Positions 39,106-53,672 of a stretch of DNA of 64,000 nt are shown piece after piece. Both the position numbers and the translations under genes were made by a program. The notes under the pieces were generated by a model. That model was not told the origin of the DNA and did no database searches. It saw only the letters and a program-made list of their open reading frames with translations. The DNA comes from Maea johnstoni (taxonomy: Eukaryota > Annelida > Polychaeta > Spionida > Magelonidae), in the NCBI GenBank assembly GCA_963942565.1, contig OZ012698.1, positions 34,351,938 to 34,415,937 of the forward strand, given 5' to 3'. Within the stretch, counting starts at the first letter, position 1; every line of letters begins with the position of its first letter.

Positions 39106-40099
39106 GGCGTTCAACCGGAGAATAAAATCAAAAGAATGGTATTTTACCATTACAACTTTATTGACAATTATTTATTGTTTTGATCTTATGGGTTTAAATA
39201 CCCATGAGAACTAGGAACGGACTAATATGAATTCCATCTGATTGCTTCCTATATTCAATTCAAACAGTATAAAAACCAAACTGATCATATGCATCTGTTC
39301 TCATTCCATGTTTAAAGATTCATAAATTAAGCAATACAGAGTGTCCCCCCCCCCAAAAAAAAGATGCAACGAGGTACATTTTCCCAAATTGACGGAAGAC
39401 TATAAGACTAGTACGTATTGTACATACATCTTTGGAAAGTTACTTATGTCAGCTATCTAACATAGAACAAATAAAATCAAACAATACTCCTGAGGGGAGA
39501 TAGCCTCCAGAAGGTCACACACCCTCCAAAGTGATATAGCATACGAGAGGTGCTTGTATTTTTGCATGTAATATTCCCATACAGATAGTTTGAACATCCA
39601 TAAAACAATATATTGAAAGGCATATTGACATAAGTTGAGGGCAAATTCTATTAAAAGTCTTTTTGGCACAATGAATAAAGATAAAGTCTTCCTGGTGTGT
39701 AAATTGCTGGCTCACTATACACTTATTACAGTTGAAATGGAAGCTTAAGAAGGGACTGTCCAGTGATCAGGCAATTGCTCCACTCAAATCATTCAAAAGG
39801 GATATTCTAACCAAGTGATTTTGGTCATGATTGACTGGTCATCCCTTTGCATTTTGACAGGTAAGTGGGGCATTCTTTTTTTAAGTGATTGAAGCAAGCT
39901 AAACAGCTGGAAATTTAACCTGTTTAAAATTAGTACTAGCGTGTGTATAAACAGGCCAGTACCTGCCGTGTGCAATTTCACTTCAGAGAGGGTTTCATGT
40001 TTAGGGGAATATCTCCCTACAGGAATATCATTTCATCATGATTTTTTCGTGGTGTTTAGCAGTTGATTCACATTTTGGTCTTACCATGACAGTTCATTT
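39106..40099. other. intron-2-like sequence of the third copy, no gene
   Basis: A C tract and A tract (39344..39363) occur. Two overlapping minus frames (39457..39715) have no recognisable content. Confidence 0.35.
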
Positions 40100-41970
40100 T
40101 GTGTAAGCCATTCAGGCATATTGAAAACAATTGTTTCATTTACGTCAATTGTATATCTTACGTTAGTAAAAGTTCCTATACTTATTCGGGTTCTAGTTTA
40201 GTGAAGTGTTCTACCCTTACAAGTCAGGTGTTAACAGTGTATACATGATAGATACCGGTTTCCTATTCTTCCTGAAATATTGGAAAATGTAGCTTGTTGC
40301 ATTTGGGGGGGGGGGGGGGGGGGACACCTTGTAGGGGCATGTCCTGATAGCCACTATTAGTAGTGGTCAAGGGTGTTGCCACTGACTGCTGGCTGTGTCT
40401 CACTACTTCCTAGGCTTGAATACCCAACGGGGCAAGTGACAAAGTTGCGAAGGATTTAGGCGGTGGTTCTCCCTGGGTACTCCAGTGTCCTCCACCATTT
40501 AGAACTGGCTAGTCATGATTTAGCGGCAATATGGTAGAAAAGGTGACTATGGATTTGATAAATTGTTGATTAATTTTCACAGCTGCCTGGAGTGGTCTTA
40601 ATGGCTATTGTCTCACGGGGATATTGATTTGTATTATATTGGGAATAGTGAGATAAAAGTAATATGTCAGGTAAAGGTCTTCCTAAAGGTTTACCCTATA
40701 GGGTCTGTAATGAGGGGCGAGGGCAACGAAGCAAGAGTACAACATTGAAAACTCATTGTTCTGGGTGTACTCACATTGTGTGGTAAAATAATGTTGAAAT
40801 ATTACTATGGCAACATGCCATAGTTTACTCAAACGGTGACATTTCGGCCTACATGAATGATATATGTTGGCCTAATGGGTTTGCTGACCCGTCATGGTTA
40901 AGTGCAGAAATGTGTTTGCTGCAACTTTTCTGCACTTGACTATGTAGCAGGTACTTACCAAGGCAGTAGTCATTTTGACTCCCAAACACCGGATTTTTGG
41001 CAGAATGACACCCAGTTGTATTTTGTAAGATTTTCTGTGTTTGTTTAGTCCAAGGAAATAATTCAATGGTTTCACTCATAGAAGACAATAGGTACATTAA
41101 ATGACGTAGAGAAGCATAGTTTATTTTGCTATGTTAATATATAAGGTTGCTATGATCATTCTTGTAAATTGGTTAACTAACTTTTGACCCCCCTTAATTT
41201 CAAAATACCCTCAATTATTATATATAGTACGGATGACAGTCCATTTTGTGTAAAACAATTGTTTTTAATTTCCGTCAATTGTATATCTTACGTTAGTAAA
41301 AGTTCCTCTACTTATTCGGGTTCTAGTCTAGAGAAGTGTTCTACCCTTAGAGTTAAATAAACAAATCAGTGCTGAATATGAAAGCCAGGTAGAATATTAC
41401 TTATATCTCATTCTCTAGAATAAAACAAGTAGACGGTAAATAAAGTGATAAGGTTTTATCTAGAATTTTGTATTCTTAATAGTCAGGTGTTAACAGTGTA
41501 TATACCGGTTTCCTATTCTTTCTGAAATATTGGAAAATGTAGCTCGTTGCATTTTGGCGGGCCACCTTGTAGGGGCATGTCCTGATAGCCACTATAAGTA
41601 GTGGTCAAGGGTGTTGCCACTGACTGCTGTCTGTGTCTCACTACTTCCTAGGCTTGAATACCCAACGGGGCAAGTGACAAAGTTGCCAAGGACTTAGGTG
41701 GTTGTTATCCCTGGGTACTCCAGTTTCCTGCACCATTTAGAACTGGCTAGTCATGATTTAGTGGCACTATGGTAGAAAAGGTGACTATGGATTTGATAAA
41801 TTGTTGATTACTTTTCACAGCTGCCTGGAGTGGTCTCTATGGCTATTGTCTCACGGGGAAATTGATGTGTATTATATTGGGAATAGTGAGATAAAAGTAA
41901 TATGTCAGGTAAACGACTTACTAAAGGTTTACCCCATAGGGTTCGTGACGAGGGGCCAGGGCAACAAAGC
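40100..41970. repeat. direct duplication of intron-derived sequence, each with a SINE
   Basis: 40100..40760 and 41240..41965 match closely, with a G tract only in the first and about 110 extra bases (41362..41490) in the second. Both contain SINE family-1 copies (40330..40545 and 41575..41785). Block B starts exactly where the second copy breaks off. Confidence 0.7.
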
Positions 41971-42335
41971 GAGAGTACAGGACCCTTTTTCTGATGTCAA
42001 TGATTATGCCTTGAATTATGTTCAACCAACCCCAAAGCTATGCTTGGGGAGAGGGTTAATGCTGGTGGAGCCAGGAGGAAGGCTCCCAGCATTCAGGGGT
42101 TGTCGACTATAAATAGCTAATGTGGGGGCGCGGCAAAGGAGAATACACCCAGTTTGCGACCCCCAGTGCTTGGAGCCTGGGCGCGGGCGCAACTGGTATT
42201 GACAAGACCATGCCTGGTCTTGAGGTGTCTGACCCCCAACGGTGACCGGGCAGAGGAAGACAGGAGATACCGCGCATTTATGAGCGAAGACGTGCGACCG
42301 GCCAATGCCATCGCGCCGCTATTTCGCATGGACAG

Positions 42336-42594
<259 letters not shown>

Positions 42595-42819
42595 TAATAC
42601 AGGGGGTAAGGTGTGAGAGGGACAGGCCAGGGATGCAGATGTATGCTCATCCGTCTCATCCACGGCCAAAGAAAGGTCAGATACTATAGACATTGTGCAG
42701 ATTTGTAGAGCTACAAAAGATATGGAGACCAACTGGGCCGTTTATGACCCCTACACATGAGAGAGTACCATTCTCTCTTAAGGGGACCATTAGCTTGTGG
42801 CCTAGGCTAGGCCGCGCGG

Positions 42820-43050
42820 GCCTGCTCTGACAGCTGTGTGGTCTAAAGCATCGCGCCACTGACTGCACGCTGTCTCTCAACACTGCCTGGGTTCGAATCC
42901 CGGCCTGGGCATGTGAGAAAGTTGCCAGTGACTTGGGGTAAGGCGGTGGTTTTCACCGGGTACTACGGTTTCCTCCACTATTTACAACTGGCTAGTCACG
43001 AATAAGCCATTATTGGCATACATGTGACGAAAAACAAAATTCCAAATTCC
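42820..43050 (+). mobile_element. SINE (family 1)
   Basis: Block B copy of 9775..10010 with an intact B-box (GGTTCGAATCC). Confidence 0.7.
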
Positions 43051-43339
43051 AAAGGCACGGTCGCCGCAGGAGTGTCGGTGTGATGGGATTACGTGACCCA
43101 AAGATCTGTTGACTCCCAGTCACTGACACCTAGGCTAACATTGACCCCCTGGGGTAGTTACTCCTAGGCCTCAGTGACCCACCCCTGAATAAACGTGAGT
43201 ATGTTGGCCTCCTTGTTTGTTTTCTTATAGAAACATTGTTTTAGTTTTTTGAGTATATGTCTCTTATTAGAATGGAATAAATAAGGATTTCGTTTTAAGG
43301 AGAAACAATATATATTCTAGGCTACAGTGACCAATCTAA

Positions 43340-43920
43340 TAGATATTCATGATTGATGTTTCACTATCCATAATTCAAGGTATTTATGAATATTGAAAAA
43401 TGAACGAATATTAAAAAAATGAACAATAGATATTGAAAAATAGATTAATGAATACTACAGAATCATTACAAATATTGAAAAATAACCTTGTATTTCCAAT
43501 ACTCATGATTCATTTTCCAATATTCCTTATTCATTTCTTTGATATTTGTAATCATTCTTTAATATTCATGAATGATCTTTTTGAATATTAAAAAAATGAA
43601 TAAGGAATATTGGATTATTGATTATTTATATTTAAAAATCATTAATGAGTATTGAAAAATTACATTGAATTTCCAATAACCATATCCATTTTCCAGTGTT
43701 CATAATTCATTTTGTCAATAACAGTAATTCATTTTTCAATATATCTAATTCATTTTGTGATATTCCTAAATCATTTGTCATTATTCTTAAATGATCTTTC
43801 AAAAATTATAATATTCGTTCATGAAATATAATTATGAATATTGAAAAATGAATTACGAATATGGGAAAATGAAATCATGAATATGGGAAAATATCTTTCA
43901 ATATTCATAAATAGGGAGTA
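43340..43920. repeat. field of degenerate ATTCAT..TTTCAATATT motifs
   Basis: Block B copy of 10290..10890. Confidence 0.65.
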
Positions 43921-44153
43921 AAAACAATTCTACTGGTCATTCATTTTTGGTTGATTATGAGCCCATTGTTTAACAATGAAATTAAGGGGTAATTCAATGA
44001 TCAGCAAGGGGTGTTGAATTGTTTCAAAGTGAAATTGAACTCTTTTTGAATGTAAGTTAAATTCTATTCCGTCAGGTTGAATATTTTCTCACAAGTTTAA
44101 TTTTGGTCATATGGCGTTCCCCACTATGATCTGTACTTTCTGTCTTAACTCCG

Positions 44154-44273
44154 TAAAATGTTGATTTTGCTCATTAGGGGCCATTGTAAAATTCTACGCG
44201 ACATTGCACACGTTTGCAGTGTTTGTAATGGGGACATTTTATAATGGGATCTAATGAGCAAAATCAACATTAT
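44154..44273. repeat. 39-bp-arm palindrome
   Basis: Block B copy of 11112..11231, with the same arms and loop. Confidence 0.7.
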
Positions 44274-46600
44274 AAATAATATACTGAATTTCTCCGTTTA
44301 AGAGTCATCAAATGGTGTTGGTAAAGTGAAAACGTTCATCAGTTGATAAGCACGATACATCAGCAGTATCACTTAGAAATTTTATCCCTACCAACCTTCA
44401 ACTGCCAACCCCCCCCCCCCCCCCCCCCTTCCTCCTGAGGAAAATACACCCATGCTATGAGCGCATACACTGTGATTTGAACCGCTGAGGGTGTAAGAAC
44501 TACCGGTATGTGTCAAAATTTTCAAAGGGGAGGGTTTTGAATATCAATTAATGGACTGATATTTTGTTCATGCAAAGATATACGGAATAAAAGCTCTTTG
44601 CCTTTAATGTTTGTCTCAGGTAACCAAAGACAGTTACTTTTTTTCATAACCATCTTTATATCATCTAAAGCATATCACCCACAGGTAAAACGAAGCATGA
44701 ATATGGCGTCTGATAGAAGATTTATCTCTCCGTACGTTCTCCATTCTGCCTACCATATCGACGCTCACCTTCCTATATAGATGGCGCCATCTGTCTATAC
44801 AAGTTCGTGTTTGAAAATATGGAACGTTCATTGTATTCTTACCTGTGCTCTTGTGTCTCTAGCGCCCAAGGGCCAAAACAGCAAAACCACTAACTGATGA
44901 GATATAAAGGCTAGAAGATTGGTGTTCTCAGGGTATTATGAGATTAACGGGCATCTATGCTTTTTTGTCTGTTGATTTTGGCGTGTAAGCATGATCTTTC
45001 AACTTTGAACATAACCCATCAATGAGAGCTGTATACCAAATGCCAACATTCAATTCCTGCACTAAGTGCGTTGGCAGCCTGGGTATAAAACACGACCGCA
45101 CGACGGATTGCCACTTGGTTTCCTAGGTGTGGATGCATGGATGACCTCACAAGTGAATGCAGTTTTGAATCGCATTTTAATTGCAGAATATGCCGCCAGA
45201 GCGTGGGCTGCGTTTAAAGTTAGCCAACCCACTCTAGAAAACCGTTGCCAACATTAAAGCGCCGATAATTACTTCAAAAAGCACACACCTGTATTCAGGC
45301 GACAATACAGTGTTGTAGGTTTCAGAAATTAATCTATTAGAGTTGGATCTTCATTTCAAAACTGTAGAACATATAAGTGCAAGCACTTGCTTCAGGGCTA
45401 ATTCACCTCCCTGAGGCATGTCCGAGGACAAGACGTAATGTTATAAAATAGACACTTGTAAATAACGGTGAACACATTGTTATACTTAAAATTTAGTAAA
45501 ATACAAATCACTTTCAAAAATCCAAAACAACAGTGCATAAACGCATATCTTATATTGGCATACGCATATCTCTAATGTAAAGGAACGGGGAAGCTGTACT
45601 AGCTATGTACCAATATGCCGCAGGTGCCAACATCTTTGGAACGCAAAAGTTTAAAAATCATCCTGATATTTGTGATTCATTCAGGTAATAGTAAGTTAAG
45701 TAATATGAATAATATTGAAAGCGCTCCTAGGGAATATTTAAAGGAATAAGATCATTTCCTTTCAGACGTATTATTAATGTAGGTCCGAATCTTACCTCAT
45801 TATTTGTGAAATTTATGAAGAGCTTTACAAACCAACCTGTGGATCTACTCAATGTAAATGGCGGACAATATCAACATTATCCCGTAGGTGGTACTCTTTG
45901 AAAAAATGATACAATGGCAGCCGCTGTTGAATCATGTTTAGAATGGGGCACAACCCAAAATAAAACTCCCTGGAAAGTTTGAATGAAATGATGTTAGAAG
46001 TGTGTGAGAATCATTGCTCAAAATGATGAAGCGAACGTCTATGGTAGTCTTCCTAAAACATGCTCTAAGACAACAATTTTTCAAGTGAAAAATGGAAGTG
46101 AGCCGAACCCTAATTTTTCTTGAATCATACAGACAAAGATGTTTGTTTTCACGTTCCAGGTGAAACCGTTTGATGTCACCTATATATATTTGTCATAAAT
46201 GGGTTGAAATGAATGCCTTTTCTTGTTTTCTAAATGACTTTAGGAAAGGAACAAAAACAAAACAGTACTTTTAAAAGTGAAAAGGTAAGTAAATGATTCG
46301 TTTCTATTTGATATATATATAAAAAGATACAATATCAAAGTGAAACGGTAAATTTCTCTTGGTTTAATCCTCAGAAATGAATTTCCGATAAATGTCTACA
46401 GTAGGTACATTTTATTCCAAGTATCTTGGGCGGCGGATCGTGAGCCTGCTATGTCAGATGGAGCATGCGTACTGTGCATGGTATGGGAAGTTGGTTATGG
46501 TCATTGATGTGGTTGTCCTATTCGTAGGAAATGAATGTATGAACTGTATTAAAATTGGAGTTTTATACACAGAGGGATCAACAGCTTTCAATAGAAAATC
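44274..46600. other. no gene seen
   Basis: Colinear with 11232..13660. A C tract lies at 44409..44428. Lacks about 60 bases found in A near 13520..13580. Confidence 0.4.
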
Positions 46601-46635
46601 CACAAAAATAGTCATTTGTAACCAAGATATGTCCC

Positions 46636-46998
46636 CCAGTGTCAGATCATGTGTATGCTCCTGGTGGGAAATGTGATAGGATCATACAGATAAGGAATGT
46701 ACATGACCTAATCAACAAACGTCACACAGCATGGATGGTTAGTTTGAGGTATTTTATTCGAATAGTAGTTAAAACGGTTGTTTATAGGGTCTTGCCCTAC
46801 ATATCTCACTCTGCATACTACATCTACGTAGGACAGTCCATTTTGTTTTACACTGGGTCAGAAAGCTTCAGAATTGGACAATTATCAATCTGTCTAAGAT
46901 GTCATAATGATTTCTTTCGATACTTGGTATATGCAGTCTATGAGAGAGAAGAATTTTTTTTGATAAAAGATTTAGCCTTCAAATGACCTTGAACTATG
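46636..46998. other. 360-bp segment present only in block B
   Basis: Inserted, relative to A, between 'CAAGATATGTCCC' and 'ATCATAATATTCTG'. Its last 65 bases form the left arm of an inverted repeat with 47058..47126. The open frame through it has no recognisable content. Confidence 0.6.
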
Positions 46999-47126
46999 AA
47001 AGAATCATAATATTCTGAAATGCCTGAAAAGATAGGCCAAAATACTATTTTGTGTTTTTCCATAGTTCAAGGTCATTCGGAGGTCAAATTTGCTTATCAA
47101 AAAATATATATTCTTTCATAGACTGC
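46933..47126. repeat. inverted repeat, about 70-bp arms
   Basis: Arms 46933..47001 and 47058..47126 (GCAGTCTATGA.. and ..TCATAGACTGC), with mismatches. Block A keeps only the right arm. Confidence 0.6.
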
Positions 47127-47413
47127 AAATCCCAAGTATCAAAAGGAATCATCATGGCATCTTAGACATAGAGATAAGCGTCCATTTTTGAGACTTTTTG
47201 GCCCAATGTGTTTAGAAAGTAGCCTTGGCATATTCAAAACCCTCTGCCCTCCCTGGAAGATTTTGGAACATATAGCTTACACCCTCAGCGGTTTAGATCA
47301 CGTGTACGCACTCATATATCTTTCCTAGGGGAGGGGGGAAGGTGAATTTTAGTTTTTCCCAGAGTTTAGGGGTTGGGGTGAAGTTTCTGAGTGCGTTTGG
47401 TATTGAATAGTCT

Positions 47414-47762
47414 CCCGGGGGGACTTGGGTATTTAGGGGGGCGCATACGTTCGTTATCAAAATTAAAAAGTACTCCTAAAGCACTGATTTCTGGCCAAAA
47501 AAGCACCCGTGTTTAGCGGCAGCAAGTGGCGGCAGCAAACTCGGAAGCCCAGATACTTTAGTAGTCACTCGGCGTCAGAGCCGCGTATATTTCGTGGATT
47601 GTAAGGGGATTTTGACCCCCATACTTCGTACCTGGGTATAATAAAGTACCCTTCTTTTACAAAATCGCGGACATGCGGAGGTCTTCAGAAAAGACCCCTC
47701 CTTCCGCGAAATACGTAACTAAGGTGCGGCCCCTCTCTGTACCTGAGTGCCCCCCCCCCGGG
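47414..47762. mobile_element. non-autonomous TIR element with poly-G ends
   Basis: Block B copy of 14096..14448, with the same AATAGTCT duplication (47406..47413 and 47763..47770), so it was in place before the block was copied. Confidence 0.7.
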
Positions 47763-48364
47763 AATAGTCTGTGGTACTCCAAATGTACTGTGCTTATCAA
47801 CTGATCAACGTTTTCACTTGTCAATACCATTCAGTGACTCTTTATTTCCATGTTTGCAGAAAATGTCAAAACATTACAAAGTTAGCCATTGTTCGCCACT
47901 TTTTGAAAATGTTGTGGGGGACTAAAGGTGTACAAAATCATTCCCTGCTGAATAAAACGAAAATGAGTTCAGTTGATGGTCTGAGCATGATTTCATAGCC
48001 TTTCTTTTCTTTTTCACTACCTTTTTCCAAAATTCAATAAAAGCCTGTTTGATATGAGAAACACCATCGTAGTGTTTCATTGACAAGAGAACAAAACCAT
48101 ACATACTAGAAATGTTTCTTCTAGAACACAATTAACATAAATGGATTAGATTGCACTAGATTATATTGTAAGCATAACACGCATGAATTAAAGTTTTGAC
48201 AATGTACATAAACCTTATACTCAACTTAGCGGACCCTTGTAACATTGGATGTTCTTCGATGCAAAGTCAGAGTATCAATCTCTTTGGCTTATTCAACAAG
48301 CTTTATGAGTATTGCATCAGCTATCTCCTCAAATGAGAATGCTTCATTTGTACCATATATAAAT

Positions 48365-49070
48365 AGGTTACTTAATGGTTGTGGGTGTGATATGGTTTTT
48401 ATCGCGAGTGGCTGTTTGATATCACGAGCGAGTGAGCGGTAGCGAACGAGTGAGTGATATCATACAGCCACAAGCGATAAAACCATATCACACCCACAAC
48501 CATTATGTAACATGTTTATTACATGCTTATTTATACTCAAAGAAACAAACTAAGGAAGAAATTATGGAACCTGTTTATTACCCGTGGGTCGCGCGTGTAT
48601 AAGCGCTGTCAAACATTGAAGAGCATCTGTAACAGCATATGTATGCGCAAATGACGTGACAGCAGTTTTGCCTGCTCATCCCCTCATCCTGAATCCTCAG
48701 CGGTAGGGAAGCTTGTGAAATTACGATGCATTACAACTTTAATCACGCCTCTTCTGGGCGAAGCGGGGCTTCCAACAGAGCTGCCGCCATCTTGAATAGG
48801 TAAGGCGTCTTGAAACAGGTCATGACGTCATGGGCCGGCCAACAAAGGACTGACGTCATGAGAAGGACACTCAACACAGGGCCTGCCGTTCTTCAACAAT
48901 AGACTAACAATAGGCCAACAATAAAAGGTGTGATATGGTTTGATATGGGTTTTTTCACTTGATATGGTTTTTCTTCACTTGATATGGGTTTTTTTCACTC
49001 CGGAACATGTTATATCAATTTTACCACATGGCCACAACAATGGGAATATAGGGCAAGCATGTGATAAATA
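48365..49070. mobile_element. palindrome-ended repeat family, long copy
   Basis: Block B copy of 15054..15760 with the same terminal hairpin. Confidence 0.6.
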
Positions 49071-49368
49071 TATATATGATTTATATAATATTCAAATTTT
49101 CAAGTCAAGCGTTAAAATGTCGTAAAGTGCTGGCATTTAATTCATGCACTGATTGCGTTGACAGCACAGGCATGATACACAACCGCACGCCCGATTGCCA
49201 CCCAGTTTTCTGGGAATGGTTGCGACCACAAGTCCCGGAACTCGCAACTGAACATAGCTTTTATTCGTAAGCTACGTGTGTTATTGATGTGCTTTATTTA
49301 ATTGTTATGCCATGTTATCCATGGATGTTTGTACTACCAGGCACTGGTCGACTGGTTCAGGAATTAAA

Positions 49369-50410
49369 TGTATGTACCTCCAATTTATTGTTTTCCGGAT
49401 TTCAGTTTTCACCACTACGTTCAAAGACTTTTACTCTTTGTAACCAATCCCTTTTGGAAGGACATTATTATTTCTATTAAATATAAATTTGGAAAGAGCA
49501 GTGTCACATGGTATTCAGATTTGTTTGGAATGCTACTCTGGTATAACGATATTTTACGTCTACAATTAGTTGGAGTCATTTTAGATGAGCATGCTGAAAT
49601 GATAGAGCTAGAATATTTACAGGCTATCAATTAAATAGAGATCCTACTTTACTCTACCAATATAACAGACCCATCAATTCATTTGTAAGCAACTTTATTA
49701 ATCAAGACAAAAAGGGTTGCAGAAATAATGGTAAAATGTTGAAGATGGTACATCCATCCAATACTGAGATTATTAAAGAAAGTATTGGAAAATGGGACTA
49801 CGCAATGAATGTTACAATAGGATATGAAGAAATTGCTGAAGCTTTTGTTTGCAATCATAAATACAATCAAAAGATTTACTCAAGATATATTCAATATAGA
49901 GACCACCATCACAGAATATACACAAGAGATAATTACTCAAAATGGAAAAATCATTGATAATGATAGCTGCCTAAAATGTCAACTACCTGACATAATTGAA
50001 CATTTATTTATAAATTGGGAATATTCAGAAATATTGTGGACTGAAGTTCAGAAGTGGATCAATAGTATTGGATTTTCAAATTACAACATAGATATCTAAA
50101 TCAAAATTTCTGATGATAGGAAAAAGAAATAATTAATTAACAATCTTATACTGATATCTACCAAGCAGTGCTTATACGTCAACAGGTAGTCTAAAGCAGG
50201 TACCAACATTCACCATGTAAAAGGAACATTGAAAAAATGGAGACCAGAACATATTAGGCACAAATAAATGATTGCTATGAGCGATTTATAGGTAGATGGC
50301 ATCAAGTAATTCCAGAACTAGAGAGATTCAAATAATCTTTTTCCGCCAATGAAAAATATTACAAAGTAGTTATGTTATACATATAATTTTCTACTTTTTG
50401 TAATACTTAT
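49369..50410 (+). mobile_element. LINE ORF2 C-terminal remnant, L1/Tx1-like
   Basis: Block B copy of 16059..17100 with the same NPFWKD and C-x2-C...EHLF pieces. Confidence 0.55.
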
Positions 50411-51749
50411 GTTGGTTGTCAAAAGTGGCGAAAATCTGTTTATGCGTACTGGATTTTCTCTCTCATACCGTTGGTATGTAAAATGAGACAAGATAATTGT
50501 GCTTGTTTGAAATATGTAAGAAACCAAAAACTTTTCAAATTTAAAAAAAGTTCAAAGATAGAAAGAAAAAGGAAATAGGAACTGTTAATGCTCACGCTCA
50601 AAAGAGGAGATATTATTTGTTATCCTTGCTGTGATAATGTTGCACGGCAAGACATCTTGCCATGAGTATTTCTCTATTGAATTTGCATTTTACAAACCTA
50701 AATCCATCTCAATTACTTCCTGCCATCTTATTTTCAATTATATATATCACGTTGGCAGACTATAATACACTGATAGTGTTTAAAACGCCAAAAAAACTAT
50801 TTTTACCAACGGTGTGAAGAGAAGAGAAAGGGACCCTTGTCAGGGCAGAATGTAGTTACCTGTCGCCTTGCTTAATGACTGCTATTTTTAGGGTCCTAAC
50901 AATTAACGTTGTAAACAGCATTGTTAGGACTCCAATAAAGGATTATATTGCCCTTCTAACATTGACAATATAGTCCAGTACAACAGAGAAATTGACCAAC
51001 AAGATGCTAGTGTCAGAGTAGAGCTGATGATTATATCGGTTATTCTTGTTGTGTAAGTGGTATATGACAAGGTGTCAAGGTGTCTGTGAGAGGTGAGCCA
51101 TGTCGCACGAGGCCTATGGACCAGTGCGATATCGCTGGCTGAACGCAGTTATTGGCCATGTGCCATGTATCCAACAAGTTTAACGAATTTATCCTCAGTT
51201 CCCACCCCCCTCCCCCCTCCCATATCAATTCAGGATTACGTCTTGAGGTACAAAGAGTTAAAAGTCCACGGTTCGTTCAATGTACATCAGAAAAACTGAA
51301 ATAGATATATTTTGTCAGACTCGACTCACTCAGATCAAGCGACGTGCAATGATTTCTCACCTGAACTCACAAGTTATGTAATTCTTAATTACTTCCTGCC
51401 ATCTTATCATCTAGATATACACCATGTTGTGGATTATAATGCAAAATATTTTAACCCGTAAAATCATTTCTAGCGGATTGTGATCAGCACTTGCTGCCAT
51501 TTTGAAATCCCTCTATTGCTATTGTATGCCCAACAACGGTTGCCATGACACTACCAGAAGTAGTATAAATATTGGGGGTCCTAATATAACAACGAATGTG
51601 GTGAAAAGCGTTGCATTATTAAAATCCCAGTACCGGACTGATATTGGGCTCCTAGAATTGACAATTGCTAAAAGCAATGTTAGAAGCCCAATTCAGTACA
51701 GAACAACAATGAAATTGACCAACCAGCTGCTACAATTTTGGATTTCGTT

Positions 51750-51970
51750 TTGTCACTTTTTCTGTCATATTGAGGTTAAGTCGTGACTGGCCAGTTGTAA
51801 CAGGTTGAGGAAACTGGAATACCAGGCAAAAACAACTGCCTAAACCCAAGTCACTAGCAACTTTTTGCCTTGGCCCGGGTGTTCTTCGAACCTCTGACAG
51901 TGGTGAGAGACCGGTAGCAGGCAGTGGCAACATGTAAGACCATCAGGTCATCAGGGCAGGCCCCTCAGCT
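51750..51970 (-). mobile_element. SINE (family 1), minus strand
   Basis: Block B copy of 18445..18665, identical over most of its length. Confidence 0.6.
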
Positions 51971-52196
51971 GATAGTAACAGATCGGAGCAGATGATGAAA
52001 TGTGGTGCCATACATAGAGAATTGCAGTACTACACTAGTAAGTCAACTCTATGGTATAAACCATTCGATTAAGCGTTTTCTATCTCTGTGCAGTAGTTCC
52101 TAAGTTTCCATTTCATAATGAACTTGAAGGCTACCATAGAATCTTGGTACTTAAATGCACATTTTCAAATTCTAAATTTGCAAACTGATTTATTTT

Positions 52197-52865
52197 GGAT
52201 TGTATTGTATTGTATGTTTATTGACTGTGCTAATGCTACAAAAAATCATACTTGATACAAGAAAATTTCTTAGAACAAATAACATATTAGATTCGAAGAA
52301 CAAACATCAATAACTACTCGTAAATATAATAAACTTACATACTATTACACATATAAGCAAGACGCAAGAAGAACTTTGCCTTGAATAGTTTCTGTCATAG
52401 ACAGAAGAAAATCTCATATGTTTTTCTACTCAGAGAACTAAATCAATGGCCATGTTGTATATTTACACTTTATGCGAGGACTTCCTATCCACTGATCACC
52501 AGTTACCACACAAAAGTACAACGAGAGGTGTTCCTTTCTATTAACATTGCTGGGCTATTTTGAACATTCAGGAATACCGCATTAGTGTTCTTGTTGCTAC
52601 TCTGCTCTTAAGGTGGCGCGTCTGTACATTTTAGATATGTCCGTGGCACTGACTCATAACACGGGCTACACCTTGATCATTTAAGCCGTTTATCTCATTG
52701 TACATCTCCGATCTAATATCGTCGTAATCAGATCACTGCATCGCAATATGCCACAGACCTTCAGTGATGCCAAGATCACATCTGCTGCACATCCTAGTGC
52801 ACATCATGGCCAGGATGAGAATTCAGTGTGACTAGCAAGGCCACCTGTATCACCTGAACGTCAAC
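52197..52865 (-). mobile_element. non-LTR retrotransposon 3' fragment
   Basis: Block B copy of 18893..19560. Confidence 0.6.
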
Positions 52866-52969
52866 ACGTCAACACGTCAACACGTAAACTATATGTGATT
52901 ATACTAAGTATTGTATTATAATATTGGATACTAGTACCAAACTCATAGCGTCATGATATGGTATTATTA

Positions 52970-53077
52970 GTTACGCCCTGTTGGAAAGTGCAATCCGGCT
53001 TGATATCCAACCGAAGTCATCTAGACCTCATGAGGAGGAGCAGAGAGGGCGAATAGCACTTTCCAACAGGGCGTAAC
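52970..53077. mobile_element. 108-bp MITE with perfect 22-bp TIRs
   Basis: Block B copy of 19661..19768. Confidence 0.75.
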
Positions 53078-53561
53078 GAATTTATCACCTGCTCTTTCAT
53101 GCTGAGAATAGAGAACAAATACATCTCAATGAGCCGTGATAAGTATCTTAGTAGGGCCCCAACTAGAGAGCCAATGTAGACTCCCTGCCACTAATTTGGC
53201 AGTGAAGCATGGGCAAAATCCACAAAAACAATCCATATCCGTTCTGACCAGTCTTATCTTGAAGTTCAAGTAAAATCAAGCTCCAAGTGGTAATATTAGA
53301 TTATGCCGTTCAATATTGAATCTGCAAACTGTGAGCGGCTCCAGGTCTAACACATATTGACCAATCAGCATTAAGAGTCACAGCAGAGCAGGTGAAAAAG
53401 GGTAAACTAACATATTTACATCGATTCAATATATAATTTAAAGTGACGATACTTCCAAACTGCATACAAAATCGGCACTGCATCCTATCTGAAGATACGT
53501 GAACGACAAATCCTCTAACAGCATTGGGAATCGAAGTAACACTGGAAAAATAAAAAGAGAA

Positions 53562-53672
<111 letters not shown>

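Noticed and set aside
40849-41097. Replacement exon 2 for the third lectin copy (frame with GCHSAKNPVFGSQNDYCLG and a GTAAGT donor)
   Set aside because: No similarity to the FTP exon and the acceptor is ambiguous; noted only as context for the dead copy.
46392-46986. Two overlapping plus-strand frames in block B
   Set aside because: They span the B-only insertion and an inverted repeat; block A does not keep the frames.
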